In this document: piece after piece, positions 53,954-61,739 of the stretch
How the letters are laid out: each line of letters begins with the position of its first letter
How positions within the stretch are numbered: position 1 is the first letter of the stretch
Source of the DNA: an uncultured Bacteroidia bacterium
Lineage (GTDB): Bacteria; Bacteroidota; Bacteroidia; J057; CALAJH01
DNA length: 64,000 bases
Direction: 5' to 3'
Assembly: GCA_937922655.1 (NCBI GenBank)
Contig: CALAJH010000058.1
Coordinates: 1 to 64,000 of the forward strand
Program-made: the position numbers and the translations under genes
Notes under the pieces: model-generated
Told to the model about the DNA's origin: nothing
The model's input: only the letters and a program-made list of their open reading frames with translations
The model's database searches: none

Positions 53954-54949
53954 TTGAAACGCGAAAAACTCTTGCCGCCTTTTGCCGGCGACGCACCCCG
54001 CGAACTCAAAGAACAGGCAACGGACCTGCGTTTGGCCGCGCTCAAAGCCCGCATGTACGTTCGGGCCGGAGACGCGGTCGCGGATTTGACGGCGGGCTTG
54101 GGTTCGGACGCACTGGCGTTTTACGAGGCGGGAGCCCGCGTAACGGCCGTCGAAGCGGCGCCCGAACGCGCCGATTTTTTGCGTTCGCGCCTGCCCGCCG
54201 ACATTGAGGTCGTGTGCGCGCGTGCCGAAGATTTCGACCGTCCGTGCGACCTTGTCTATCTCGACCCCGCCCGACGCGACGGCGCCGCCAGAATTTTAGG
54301 GTATTATTCCCCCGACCCTTTCGTTTTGGCGCCGCGGCTTTTGCGTTTGGCGCCGCGCGTGGTCGTCAAACTTTCGCCCTTGTTTTCTCCCCAAGAGGTC
54401 GCAAAACGTTTTCCCTCGTTGCGGGAATGCCGGGTGTTGTCTTTGCACGGCGAGGTAAAAGAAACGTTGGCGGTGTTGGAACGCGGCTTTAGCGGAACGC
54501 CCGAATTCCGGGCGACGGGTTTGCGTTCGACGGGGGTTTTCGACCTATCGGGCGGCGGCGAGGCGCCCGAAGGCGACCAAGGACAATATTTGTGCCGTCC
54601 CGACCCCGCGGTTTACGCCGCCGGCGCACTCCCCCGCACAATCGACGTTTTTTTCCCGTCCGGTGCGTGCGTCACGGGGCCGCACGGCTTCGTACTTTCT
54701 CCTTCCAAACCCGAAACCGAATTTCCCGGCGAAACTTACCGCGTTTTGCGACGAATGCCTTTCAATCCCAAAAAAATCCGTGCCGAAATCAAAGCCCTCG
54801 AACGCGTCGAAATCGTACCCCAAGCCTTTGGCCTCAAAACCCCGGAAATTTATCAAAAGCTCAAAATCAAACCCGGCGGAACGACTTTTCTGTTTCTCAC
54901 CCGTTTTCGGGGACGTTCGCTCGTTTTTTGGGCCGAACGAGAATCGTGA
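53954..54949 (+). CDS. SAM-dependent methyltransferase with THUMP-like C-terminal domain
   Basis: About 331 residues from a TTG at 53954. Motif I is VADLTAGLGSDALAFYEAGARVTAVEA; the distinctive LDPARRDGAARI replaces the usual NPP-type motif. The C-terminal region (PFNPKKIRAEIKALERVEIVPQAFGLKTPEIYQKLKIKPGG) matches the ferredoxin-like/THUMP-like domain of the Bacteroidota PG_1098 group. The substrate is probably RNA, but this is not established. The start is uncertain: no ATG is available near the N terminus, and a further TTG at 53810 inside the DUF350 gene would add 48 residues. It follows DUF350 by 16 bases. Confidence 0.75.
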   Translation: MKREKLLPPFAGDAPRELKEQATDLRLAALKARMYVRAGDAVADLTAGLGSDALAFYEAGARVTAVEAAPERADFLRSRLPADIEVVCARAEDFDRPCDLVYLDPARRDGAARILGYYSPDPFVLAPRLLRLAPRVVVKLSPLFSPQEVAKRFPSLRECRVLSLHGEVKETLAVLERGFSGTPEFRATGLRSTGVFDLSGGGEAPEGDQGQYLCRPDPAVYAAGALPRTIDVFFPSGACVTGPHGFVLSPSKPETEFPGETYRVLRRMPFNPKKIRAEIKALERVEIVPQAFGLKTPEIYQKLKIKPGGTTFLFLTRFRGRSLVFWAERES

Positions 54950-55112
54950 CCCCGCCCGTCCAACGCCCACCGCGACGACGACGTGCGCCCAAAACCCCGA
55001 GCCGATTCATTTAACCACCTCTTTATTATCATTTAAATTTTGAGCACTTGTTTTCGACGCCGTCCTAAAAACAAATTAACACGCTTATAATCGCATATCT
55101 ACGATAAACGAT

Positions 55113-55120
55113 TAATTTTG
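55113..55120 (+). promoter_or_regulatory. -7 element of the arsR-arsM fusion
   Basis: TAATTTTG, five bases before the TTG start at 55126. The same spacing is seen at dapD and the PAS-SpoIIE gene, which supports the TTG start. Confidence 0.6.
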
Positions 55121-55125
55121 CGTCG

Positions 55126-56307
55126 TTGAACAAGACGAAAACCGAAGCATTTGGGGCCGAGGAACAAAAGTTGGCCGAGTATTGCAAGGCGTTGTCGCAT
55201 CCGGCACGATGGGTGATTGTCCGTACGTTGGCGGAAAAACAAACGTGTGTCTGTGGCGAAATCGTCGAGATCTTGCCGCTGGCGCAGGCGACGGTCTCCC
55301 AACACCTTAAAACGCTTAAAGAGGCAGGCTTGGTCGTAGGTGAAATCGACGGCCCGCGTTCCTGTTATTGCCTCAACACCGACGCCGTCGAAACGATGAA
55401 AAACCGATGGCAAGGGTTTTGGCAAAGCATCCGAATACCGAACCGAACATTTGAATCCAAAAATTTAATTTACAATACCATGACGGAAGTCAAAGACAAA
55501 GAGGCCGTAAAGGCCATGGTGCGCGAAAAATACGCGCAAATCGCAAGTCAATCCCGAGAACAAAACCTGAGTTCGTGCTGCGGCGCAGGTCCCTGCTCGG
55601 ACTCGACGTATACGATATTTTCCGACGATTATTCGTCGCTTGAAGGGTACGTGGCCGAAGCGGATTTGGGCTTGGGTTGCGGGATACCGACCGAATACGC
55701 CGACCTTCGCCCCGGCATGACCGTTCTCGACTTGGGCTCGGGTGCGGGCAACGACGTTTTCGTCGCCCGACGCATCGTCGGCCCCGAAGGAAAAGTCATC
55801 GGCGTGGACATGACCGACAAAATGCTCGAACTCGCCCGCGACAACGCCGAACGCCTCGGCTACAACAACGTCGAGTTTCGCAAAGGCGAAATCGAGGCCC
55901 TGCCCATAGCCCGCGCACGCATCGACGTGGTCATCAGCAACTGCGTTCTCAACCTCGTTCCCGACAAACAAAAAGCCTTTGATGAAATTTTTCGCGTCTT
56001 AAAACCCGGCGGAAGATTTTGCATCTCCGACGTCGTGCTCAACGGGGAACTACCGGCCGGCCTCAACGAAGCGGCCGAAATGTACGCCGGATGCGTCTCC
56101 GGAGCGATGCAAAAAAGCGACTACCTCGCCGTCATTCACAACGCGGGCTTCGAAAACGTGGAAATCAAAAAAACCAAGCCCATCGTCATCCCCGAGGACA
56201 TCCTTGCCGCCTACGACGCCAAAGCCTCCGACCTGCCCGTCATCGAAAGCATCACCGTAACGGGCCAAAAACCCGAGGTCGAATGCGGGGGGCCGGGCTG
56301 TTGCTAA
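55126..56307 (+). CDS. arsM: ArsR-ArsM fusion: arsenic-type repressor joined to As(III) S-adenosylmethionine methyltransferase
   Basis: One open frame of 393 residues from a TTG start. Residues 1-~100 are an ArsR winged helix ([23 protein letters not shown] at 41-45 like the metalloid CVC site of Ars[18 protein letters not shown]). Residues 119-393 are Ars[11 protein letters not shown] (Cys151, 152, 157), LGLGCG (Cys185), SAM motif I LDLGSGAG (201-208), [10 protein letters not shown], and the terminal GGPGCC. ArsM methylates arsenite to less toxic or volatile forms. The linker (~100-118, [16 protein letters not shown]) is AT-rich in DNA and ends in an internal ATG at 55480, so stand-alone ArsM could also be made. 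No arsenite efflux gene is adjacent. Confidence 0.88.
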   Translation: MNKTKTEAFGAEEQKLAEYCKALSHPARWVIVRTLAEKQTCVCGEIVEILPLAQATVSQHLKTLKEAGLVVGEIDGPRSCYCLNTDAVETMKNRWQGFWQSIRIPNRTFESKNLIYNTMTEVKDKEAVKAMVREKYAQIASQSREQNLSSCCGAGPCSDSTYTIFSDDYSSLEGYVAEADLGLGCGIPTEYADLRPGMTVLDLGSGAGNDVFVARRIVGPEGKVIGVDMTDKMLELARDNAERLGYNNVEFRKGEIEALPIARARIDVVISNCVLNLVPDKQKAFDEIFRVLKPGGRFCISDVVLNGELPAGLNEAAEMYAGCVSGAMQKSDYLAVIHNAGFENVEIKKTKPIVIPEDILAAYDAKASDLPVIESITVTGQKPEVECGGPGCC

Positions 56308-56353
56308 ACGTTCAAATCAACGAAACGACCGCGCGCCGGCACCGAAAAGAAGA

Positions 56354-56393
56354 AACGGCGCCGCCCCACCCTACGGGCGGCACCGCCGTTTTT
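56354..56393 (+). terminator. Rho-independent terminator after arsR-arsM
   Basis: AACGGCG-CCGCCC pairs with GGGCGG-CAC-CGCCGTT (three-base bulge) and runs into TTTTT, 46 bases past the stop. Confidence 0.7.
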
Positions 56394-56439
56394 AACGCGT
56401 TCGGACGCCCCCGTTGTTTGCAAATTTTTCTCTTTGACG

Positions 56440-56470
56440 CAAAAAAGCCGCAAACGTTGCGTTCGCGGCT
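56440..56470 (-). terminator. Rho-independent terminator after the GbsR gene
   Basis: On the minus strand AGCCGC (56470-56465) pairs with GCGGCT (56451-56446) across a 13-base loop that can partly pair, then TTTTTT. It is 57 bases past the GbsR-like stop. Confidence 0.75.
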
Positions 56471-56527
56471 CGGAATGTTTGTTTGTTTGTTTGTATGAAA
56501 GGTGCTGTTTGCCGTTGTTTGGAAGGG

Positions 56528-57049
56528 TTATTTATCGGATTGCAAGGTAAAGTCGTCGTTGAGTTCGTAGCCGTAACGGCGAATCCAATCTTCCCATTGA
56601 CGGAGCATGATGGGCATTTCGATGGAAAGCCAACCGTAAAAGTCGCGCAAAAACGTCAGGTTTTTACGGGCTTCTTCGGACTCGGGGGGATTTTCCGCGT
56701 CCATGATTTGCAAGGCGGCGTTCATCAGACGGTTGAGGTCGCGGAAGTGGTTGAAACGACGTTGAAAGTGGGCGATAGTTTGGTCGAAGGCCGGTTCGTA
56801 AAATTCGCGACGTTCGCCCGGAATCACGACCCGGCGAATGATTTGCATTTCACACAGGAGCCGCGCGGCAACGCTGACGGAGCTTTTGCCGGCGCCCAGC
56901 TTTTCGCACAATTCGGGCAAGGATAGGCGTTGGGGGACGTGGGTCATCAAGGCCCCCATGATGCGTCCGGCCATGCGCGGAAGGCCGATTTGCTCGTACT
57001 CCATGCCTATGGCCTCAATGAGGTTGCGTTTTGCCGTTTCGACGTCCAT
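56528..57049 (-). CDS. GbsR/MarR-family transcriptional regulator
   Basis: A 173-residue protein: AKRNLIEAIGMEYEQIGLPRMAGRIMGALM is the GbsR-type start, and PELCEKLGAGKSSVSVAARLLCEMQIIRRVVIPGERREFYEP is the winged helix. The helical C-terminal half would form the dimer and bind a ligand. In other bacteria GbsR controls glycine-betaine uptake or synthesis, but no such genes are adjacent, so the ligand is unknown. The ATG at 57049 fits the family. A GTG at 57109, four bases past the -7 element, would add 20 non-conserved residues. A perfect palindrome adjoins its promoter, consistent with autoregulation. Confidence 0.88.
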   Translation of the reverse strand: MDVETAKRNLIEAIGMEYEQIGLPRMAGRIMGALMTHVPQRLSLPELCEKLGAGKSSVSVAARLLCEMQIIRRVVIPGERREFYEPAFDQTIAHFQRRFNHFRDLNRLMNAALQIMDAENPPESEEARKNLTFLRDFYGWLSIEMPIMLRQWEDWIRRYGYELNDDFTLQSDK

Positions 57050-57113
57050 TGCCCCGCGCGACTCGCAAGCGTTCGTAGGGGCGTGAGGTGTGGGGGTTCC
57101 CGCTATCACGATG

Positions 57114-57121
57114 CAAAGTTA
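57114..57121 (-). promoter_or_regulatory. -7 element of the GbsR-like gene
   Basis: TAACTTTG on the minus strand, directly next to the palindrome at 57122-57157 and 64 bases before the ATG at 57049. Confidence 0.65.
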
Positions 57122-57157
57122 GTTCTTTTTGTTCGATATATTCCGAACAAAAAGAAC
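57122..57157. promoter_or_regulatory. perfect palindrome, candidate GbsR operator
   Basis: GTTCTTTTTGTTCG (57122-57135) and CGAACAAAAAGAAC (57144-57157) are perfect 14-base inverted copies around ATATATTC. The position just upstream of the -7 element covers the -33 region, where a bound dimer would block or alter polymerase entry. A terminator is unlikely because the arms are A/T-rich and no gene ends here. Confidence 0.7.
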
Positions 57158-57594
57158 CAATTTTCTAAAAAACATCCCAATTGCTAACACAATTCTAACA
57201 CCAAACCAAATTTACAATCACTGAAATACAAAATTGATATAAATCATTGTTTTTTTTTCATTGCCTTGAAACAATAAAAAACGTAACAAACAAAATTTGA
57301 CGGCGTCGCAAGAAAAAAAACGACTCGTCTCGGGTAAAATTTGAATCTGAAAAATCCGCCGGCGTATCGACGGTCGTTTAAGAACGCCGACGAAAAAAGA
57401 AATCGTCGGCGTTACGAAAGAAAGGCGCCCAACGCATCGGCCGCCCGCCCGAAAAATACAATCCGCCACGGCAAGCGGAAACGCGGAGCGTGAAATCCAC
57501 CCAAGCAATACAAAAAACGAATCAACCCATCAAGCGAGGCGGGGGACAAAAAAAGAATTTTTCTTCCATTGTACGTTTATTGCCGGCGAATATT
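57158..57594. other. intergenic region between the GbsR-like gene and secDF, no gene seen
   Basis: About 440 bases, AT-rich to 57300 and more mixed afterwards. A 96-codon minus-strand frame (57218-57508) has no recognisable features and is not called. No RNA family was recognised. Confidence 0.55.
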
Positions 57595-57602
57595 TAATTT
57601 TG
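57595..57602 (+). promoter_or_regulatory. -7 element of secDF
   Basis: TAATTTTG, with a TTG 23 bases upstream (57569-57571) as possible -33 element; 88 bases before the ATG at 57691. Confidence 0.55.
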
Positions 57603-57690
57603 CCGTCAATTTTTTAGCCGAAAAATCCCCACAACCAACATTAGCCTATAAGGGATAAGTCCGGCAGTGGGCCGGCAAAGCACGAGAGAT

Positions 57691-60648
57691 ATGAAAAATA
57701 AAAACGTGTATATTACCCTTCTGGTAATATTCTTGAGTTTGTGCGTTTACAATATTGTCTGCACGGGCATTCGTTTGGCCAAAGACGCGGAACTCAACGA
57801 GCTTTCGTCTGAAGAACGCGCCGCCAAACTCGCCGACAAAGACTACAACGAAAGTTACAAGTTCGTCGTAAACCGGTCGTTGTCGTTGGGTCTGGACCTG
57901 CAAGGCGGTATGTATGTAACGATGCAAATCGCCGTCGAAGACATTTTACAAAATTTGGCGAAAAAGAACGCCGACAGCACGTTTGTCGCCGCGATACGCG
58001 CCGCAAGCAAGGCGCGCGAGTCGGCCAACCGTCCTTACGTCGACCTTTTCTACGAACAGCTCCAAAAAATCAAGCCGGGCAAACGCTTGGCCGATTATTT
58101 CGGGGGCGAACGCACGGGCCTGTCCTACAACGCCACCGACGACGAAGTCAAAGCCAAACTCCGCGAAATCGTCGAAACGTCGATTAAGAACAGCTACACC
58201 GTTATTCGCACGCGCATCGACCAATTCGGGGTGGCGTCGCCGGACGTGCAGCGCGAAGAAGGCACGGGCCGCATTTTGATACAACTTCCGGGGGTCAAGG
58301 ACGCCGACCGCGTACGCAAACTTTTGCGCGGAACGGCCAACCTCGAATTTTGGCCGACCTACACCCTCGAACAATTCTTCCCCTACCTCCAAAAAATCAA
58401 CGAGCGCGTCAAACTCCAACAAACGGCCGACCAAGCCGTCGAAGGCGAGAAAAAACAAACCGCCGACGACAAAAACAATGCTCAAAAAGATACGCTCGCC
58501 GATTCTACCGCCGTCGCCAAAGCTCAAACCGACACCCTCGACTCGGCCGCCGTCGCCAAAATGTCCGACGAAGAAAAACGCGAACTCTTCAAAAAAGAAA
58601 ATCCGTTTTTTGCGCTTTGCGACTTTCGCATCGCGGGCAATCCCCAAAACAACCAGCCGATGATGGGCTATACGCTCGTCAGCGACACGGCCAAGGTCAA
58701 TCGCATTCTCAACGACCCCGAAATTCGCCGCATACTGCCTTCGGACGTATTGTTTTTCTGGTCCGCCAAACCCGTTTCCGACGAAGCCCAATACTTTACG
58801 CTTTACGCCATCAAGGGCAACCGCGACGGTCAGGCGGCGCTCAACGGTTCGGCCATCGTCGACGCCCGCGAAGACAAAGACCAATTCAAACAAAACGTCG
58901 TTTCGATGACCATGAACACCGAAGGGGCGCGGATTTGGAAAAAAATGACCCAAGACAACCTCGGAAAATCGGTGGCCATCGTTTTGGACAACCTCGTTTA
59001 TACCGCCCCGACGGTGCAAAGCGTAATCACCAACGGCTCTTCGCAAATCACGGGAAGCTTTACGATAGAAGAAGCCAAAGACTTGGCCAACATCCTCAAA
59101 GCGGGCAAATTGGATGCGCCGGCCCGCATCGAAGGCGAAGAGGTCGTCGGGCCGACGCTCGGCGCCGAAACCGTACGCCGCGGCTTTATTTCGTTTTTGG
59201 CCGGCTTTGTCGGCGTAATTTTGTTTATGTTGGTCTATTACAAAAAAGCCGGCGTGGTGGCGGGCATCGCCTTGGTGTTCAACCTCGTTTTTATCGTCGG
59301 CATCGCGTCGGCGCTCAACGTGGTGCTCAACCTTCCGGGCATCGCGGGCATCGTCTTAACGATGGGTATGGCCGTGGACGCCAACGTACTTATCTACGAA
59401 AGAATACGCGAAGAATTGGAGGCGGGCAAGAGCCAAAAAGGTTCGATTGCCGGCGGCTTTGGCGGCGCGTTTTCCGCCATATTGGACGGCAACCTGACGA
59501 CCTTCCTTACCGGCGCCATTCTTTATATTTTTGGTTCGGGCTTGATTCGCGGGTTTGCGGTCATGTTGATGATAGGCATCGCGACCACGCTCGTTACGGG
59601 GCTGCTCGTTACCCGCCTGATTTTGGATTACATGACCTCGAAAAGAGAAGCGCAAATCGACTTTGGCTCCAGAGCGGCCGTCGCCTTCTTTAAACGCGTC
59701 AATTTTCAATTTATCGAAAAACGCAAAATCAGCTTCGCGGTGGCCGGGGTGATTGCCGCAATATTCCTGCTCCTGATAACCAGCGGCGGATTTAAATACG
59801 GCGTGGACTTTTTGGGCGGACGACAATACGTAGTCGAATTCGCCTCGCCGCCCGACGTCGACCGCCTTCGCGCCGAACTTTCCAAAAACTTCAAAAGCGA
59901 ACCGCAAATCAAAACCATCGGCGGCAGCAACCAAGTCATGATAACGACGACGTTCAAACTCGGTGAACAAGACGCGGACGACGCGGTCAAAACCGCTCTG
60001 CTCGCCGGATGCGAAGCGGCGGCGCCCGGCTCCAAACCCACCGTCCTCAGAACGACCAACGTCGGCCCCACCGTCGCCGAAGACATCAAGGAAGGCGCAC
60101 GCTACGCCATATTCTTTTCCCTCTTGGGAATGTTCCTTTATATTTTGTTGCGATTCAGGGGTTGGCAGTTCGGTTTGGGCGCAACGATTTCCTTGGCCTT
60201 CAACGTCGTTTTCGTTTTGGGACTTTTTTCCTTGTTCAGCCTTTTGCCGTCCTTTCCGTTTTCGATTGAAGTGGACGCGGCGCTCATCGCCTCGATATTG
60301 ACCATCGTCGGCTATACCATCAACGACACCGTCGTCGTCTTCGACCGCATACGCGAATACACCGAAGGAGCGAGCGGAAAAACGCCCCTCACCGAACTCT
60401 TCAACAAAGCCATCAATTCGACTTTGAGCCGGACGCTCATCACTTCCACCACCACCCTCATCACCGCATTGATTCTATTTCTTTTCGGCGGGGAGGTGTT
60501 GCGTGGTTTTATGTTCGCCTTGATGGTCGGGGTGCTGGTCGGTACGTTCTCTTCGATTTTCATCGCCAGTCCACTGACCTTGCAATTCATTTTAATGAAA
60601 CCGACGCGGGCGCAGTTGCCGGCCGCCGCCGCCGTACAAAAGTCTTAA
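57691..60648 (+). CDS. secDF: protein translocase subunits SecD and SecF fused (SecDF)
   Basis: A 985-residue inner-membrane protein that uses the proton gradient to help Sec substrates leave the translocon. The SecD half has an N-terminal helix, the SLGLDLQGGMYVTMQ motif, a large periplasmic region (with a charged Lys/Asp-rich insertion about residues 260-300), and six helices with GMAVDANVLIYERIREEL. The SecF half begins about residue 665 with KYGVDFLGGRQYVVEF and carries INDTVVVFDRIREYT. The fused form is usual in Bacteroidota. The ATG at 57691 is preferred over an upstream GTG at 57667. Confidence 0.96.
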   Translation: MKNKNVYITLLVIFLSLCVYNIVCTGIRLAKDAELNELSSEERAAKLADKDYNESYKFVVNRSLSLGLDLQGGMYVTMQIAVEDILQNLAKKNADSTFVAAIRAASKARESANRPYVDLFYEQLQKIKPGKRLADYFGGERTGLSYNATDDEVKAKLREIVETSIKNSYTVIRTRIDQFGVASPDVQREEGTGRILIQLPGVKDADRVRKLLRGTANLEFWPTYTLEQFFPYLQKINERVKLQQTADQAVEGEKKQTADDKNNAQKDTLADSTAVAKAQTDTLDSAAVAKMSDEEKRELFKKENPFFALCDFRIAGNPQNNQPMMGYTLVSDTAKVNRILNDPEIRRILPSDVLFFWSAKPVSDEAQYFTLYAIKGNRDGQAALNGSAIVDAREDKDQFKQNVVSMTMNTEGARIWKKMTQDNLGKSVAIVLDNLVYTAPTVQSVITNGSSQITGSFTIEEAKDLANILKAGKLDAPARIEGEEVVGPTLGAETVRRGFISFLAGFVGVILFMLVYYKKAGVVAGIALVFNLVFIVGIASALNVVLNLPGIAGIVLTMGMAVDANVLIYERIREELEAGKSQKGSIAGGFGGAFSAILDGNLTTFLTGAILYIFGSGLIRGFAVMLMIGIATTLVTGLLVTRLILDYMTSKREAQIDFGSRAAVAFFKRVNFQFIEKRKISFAVAGVIAAIFLLLITSGGFKYGVDFLGGRQYVVEFASPPDVDRLRAELSKNFKSEPQIKTIGGSNQVMITTTFKLGEQDADDAVKTALLAGCEAAAPGSKPTVLRTTNVGPTVAEDIKEGARYAIFFSLLGMFLYILLRFRGWQFGLGATISLAFNVVFVLGLFSLFSLLPSFPFSIEVDAALIASILTIVGYTINDTVVVFDRIREYTEGASGKTPLTELFNKAINSTLSRTLITSTTTLITALILFLFGGEVLRGFMFALMVGVLVGTFSSIFIASPLTLQFILMKPTRAQLPAAAAVQKS

Positions 60649-60658
60649 TCGTCTCATT

Positions 60659-60700
60659 AACCGACGGGGCCGGCGCCATGGGCCGGTCCCGTCGGTTTTA
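60659..60700 (+). terminator. Rho-independent terminator after secDF
   Basis: A 16-bp stem, AACCGACGGGGCCGGC (60659-60674) with GCCGGTCCCGTCGGTT (60682-60697, one G-T pair), closes a seven-base loop and leads into TTTTA. It starts 11 bases after the secDF stop. Confidence 0.88.
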
Positions 60701-60747
60701 ACAAATTTTGTTGCCCGCCCTTGCGATGCATTTTCATGCCCGCAAAG

Positions 60748-60755
60748 TAAATTTG
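60748..60755 (+). promoter_or_regulatory. -7 element of the PorV/PorQ-like gene
   Basis: TAAATTTG, 30 bases before the ATG at 60786. Confidence 0.6.
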
Positions 60756-60785
60756 ACTGCAAATCCGCTTTATAAGCATGGGCAC

Positions 60786-61739
60786 ATGCGGCGTTTGACG
60801 GACGGCAAGCGGTTGAAACGAACGTTGGCGGCGGGGATGATTTTTGGGGTGACGGGGCTCTACGGCCAAAACGTTCTTTTCGACGACGCACGCACCGAAC
60901 GGGCTCTGACTTTGTCGGGTTCGGGATTGGCGGGCGCGCCGGCATGGGACGGAATTACGCGCAACCCCGCCGGCGCCGCCGCGGATACTTTGTCCCAAAA
61001 CGGCGTGGCGCTCAACGTTCGTCGCCATCCCGACCGCCCGACGATTTGGGGATTTTCGGCGCCGTTCTTTTTTCGGAACAGAGCGGGATTGTGGGGCGGC
61101 GGCGCGGATTACACCCGCGTTTCGGCCGCTAGGTACGCCGATTCCACGGGCCTGACCCCGGGAGGTTTCAATGCGGCGGAAATCGCCGTTTTCGCGGCCT
61201 ACGCACGCAAAATCGGAACGCGCTGGAGCGCGGGCGCCACACTGGGTTATGTTTATTCGACGTTCGTCGGCCTTGTTGCGGGGCAAAGACAGCGCGGCCC
61301 CGGACATACGGCCCGAGGGGGACTCTACGGCCAATGCAACCTACTCGACGTCGGCGAAAAACGGAGGTTCCGATTGACGGCGGCGGCGGCCCTGACGGAA
61401 ATCGGCCCACCCCTCCGTTACTTCCATCCCGAACGCAAAACGCCGCTTCCCACGGCCTTGACCCTGGCTTGGGCCGCCGCTTTCCTAACCCCGACGACGG
61501 CATTGACGCTCTACGCCGACCCACGCCTGCGTTTCAGGGGCAAAGACGTTTTCGAGGCGGCGGCGGGTTTGGAATTGAGCCTCAAACAACGACTGTTTTT
61601 TCGGGCGGGCGTACGGACGACGGCGGGAAAATGGACGTTTTCCGTCGGCACGGCGGCAAGAATCATGGACGTCGCCGAAATCGGTTTCGGCTTCGACGGC
61701 GGTTATTTCGCCGCTTTGGGAGTCTTTTGGCGCAAATGA
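60786..61739 (+). CDS. PorV/PorQ-like (FadL-type) outer-membrane beta-barrel
   Basis: A 317-residue protein with a signal peptide (MRRLTDGKRLKRTLAAGMIFGVTGLYGQ). RALTLSGSGLAGAPAWDGITRNPAGAAADTLSQNGVALN is the FadL/PorV-type opening in which an ARaaxLG segment precedes xNPA. Barrel strands follow to GFGFDGGYFAALGVFW. PorV and PorQ are T9SS accessory barrels that handle sorting-domain cargo; whether this protein has that role is inferred from similarity of layout only. The gene overlaps tail-to-tail by 37 bases with the next, oppositely read gene. Confidence 0.68.
   Translation: MRRLTDGKRLKRTLAAGMIFGVTGLYGQNVLFDDARTERALTLSGSGLAGAPAWDGITRNPAGAAADTLSQNGVALNVRRHPDRPTIWGFSAPFFFRNRAGLWGGGADYTRVSAARYADSTGLTPGGFNAAEIAVFAAYARKIGTRWSAGATLGYVYSTFVGLVAGQRQRGPGHTARGGLYGQCNLLDVGEKRRFRLTAAAALTEIGPPLRYFHPERKTPLPTALTLAWAAAFLTPTTALTLYADPRLRFRGKDVFEAAAGLELSLKQRLFFRAGVRTTAGKWTFSVGTAARIMDVAEIGFGFDGGYFAALGVFWRK

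Noticed and set aside
57218-57508. A 96-codon minus-strand frame upstream of secDF
   Set aside because: No recognisable domain and AT-rich spacer composition.
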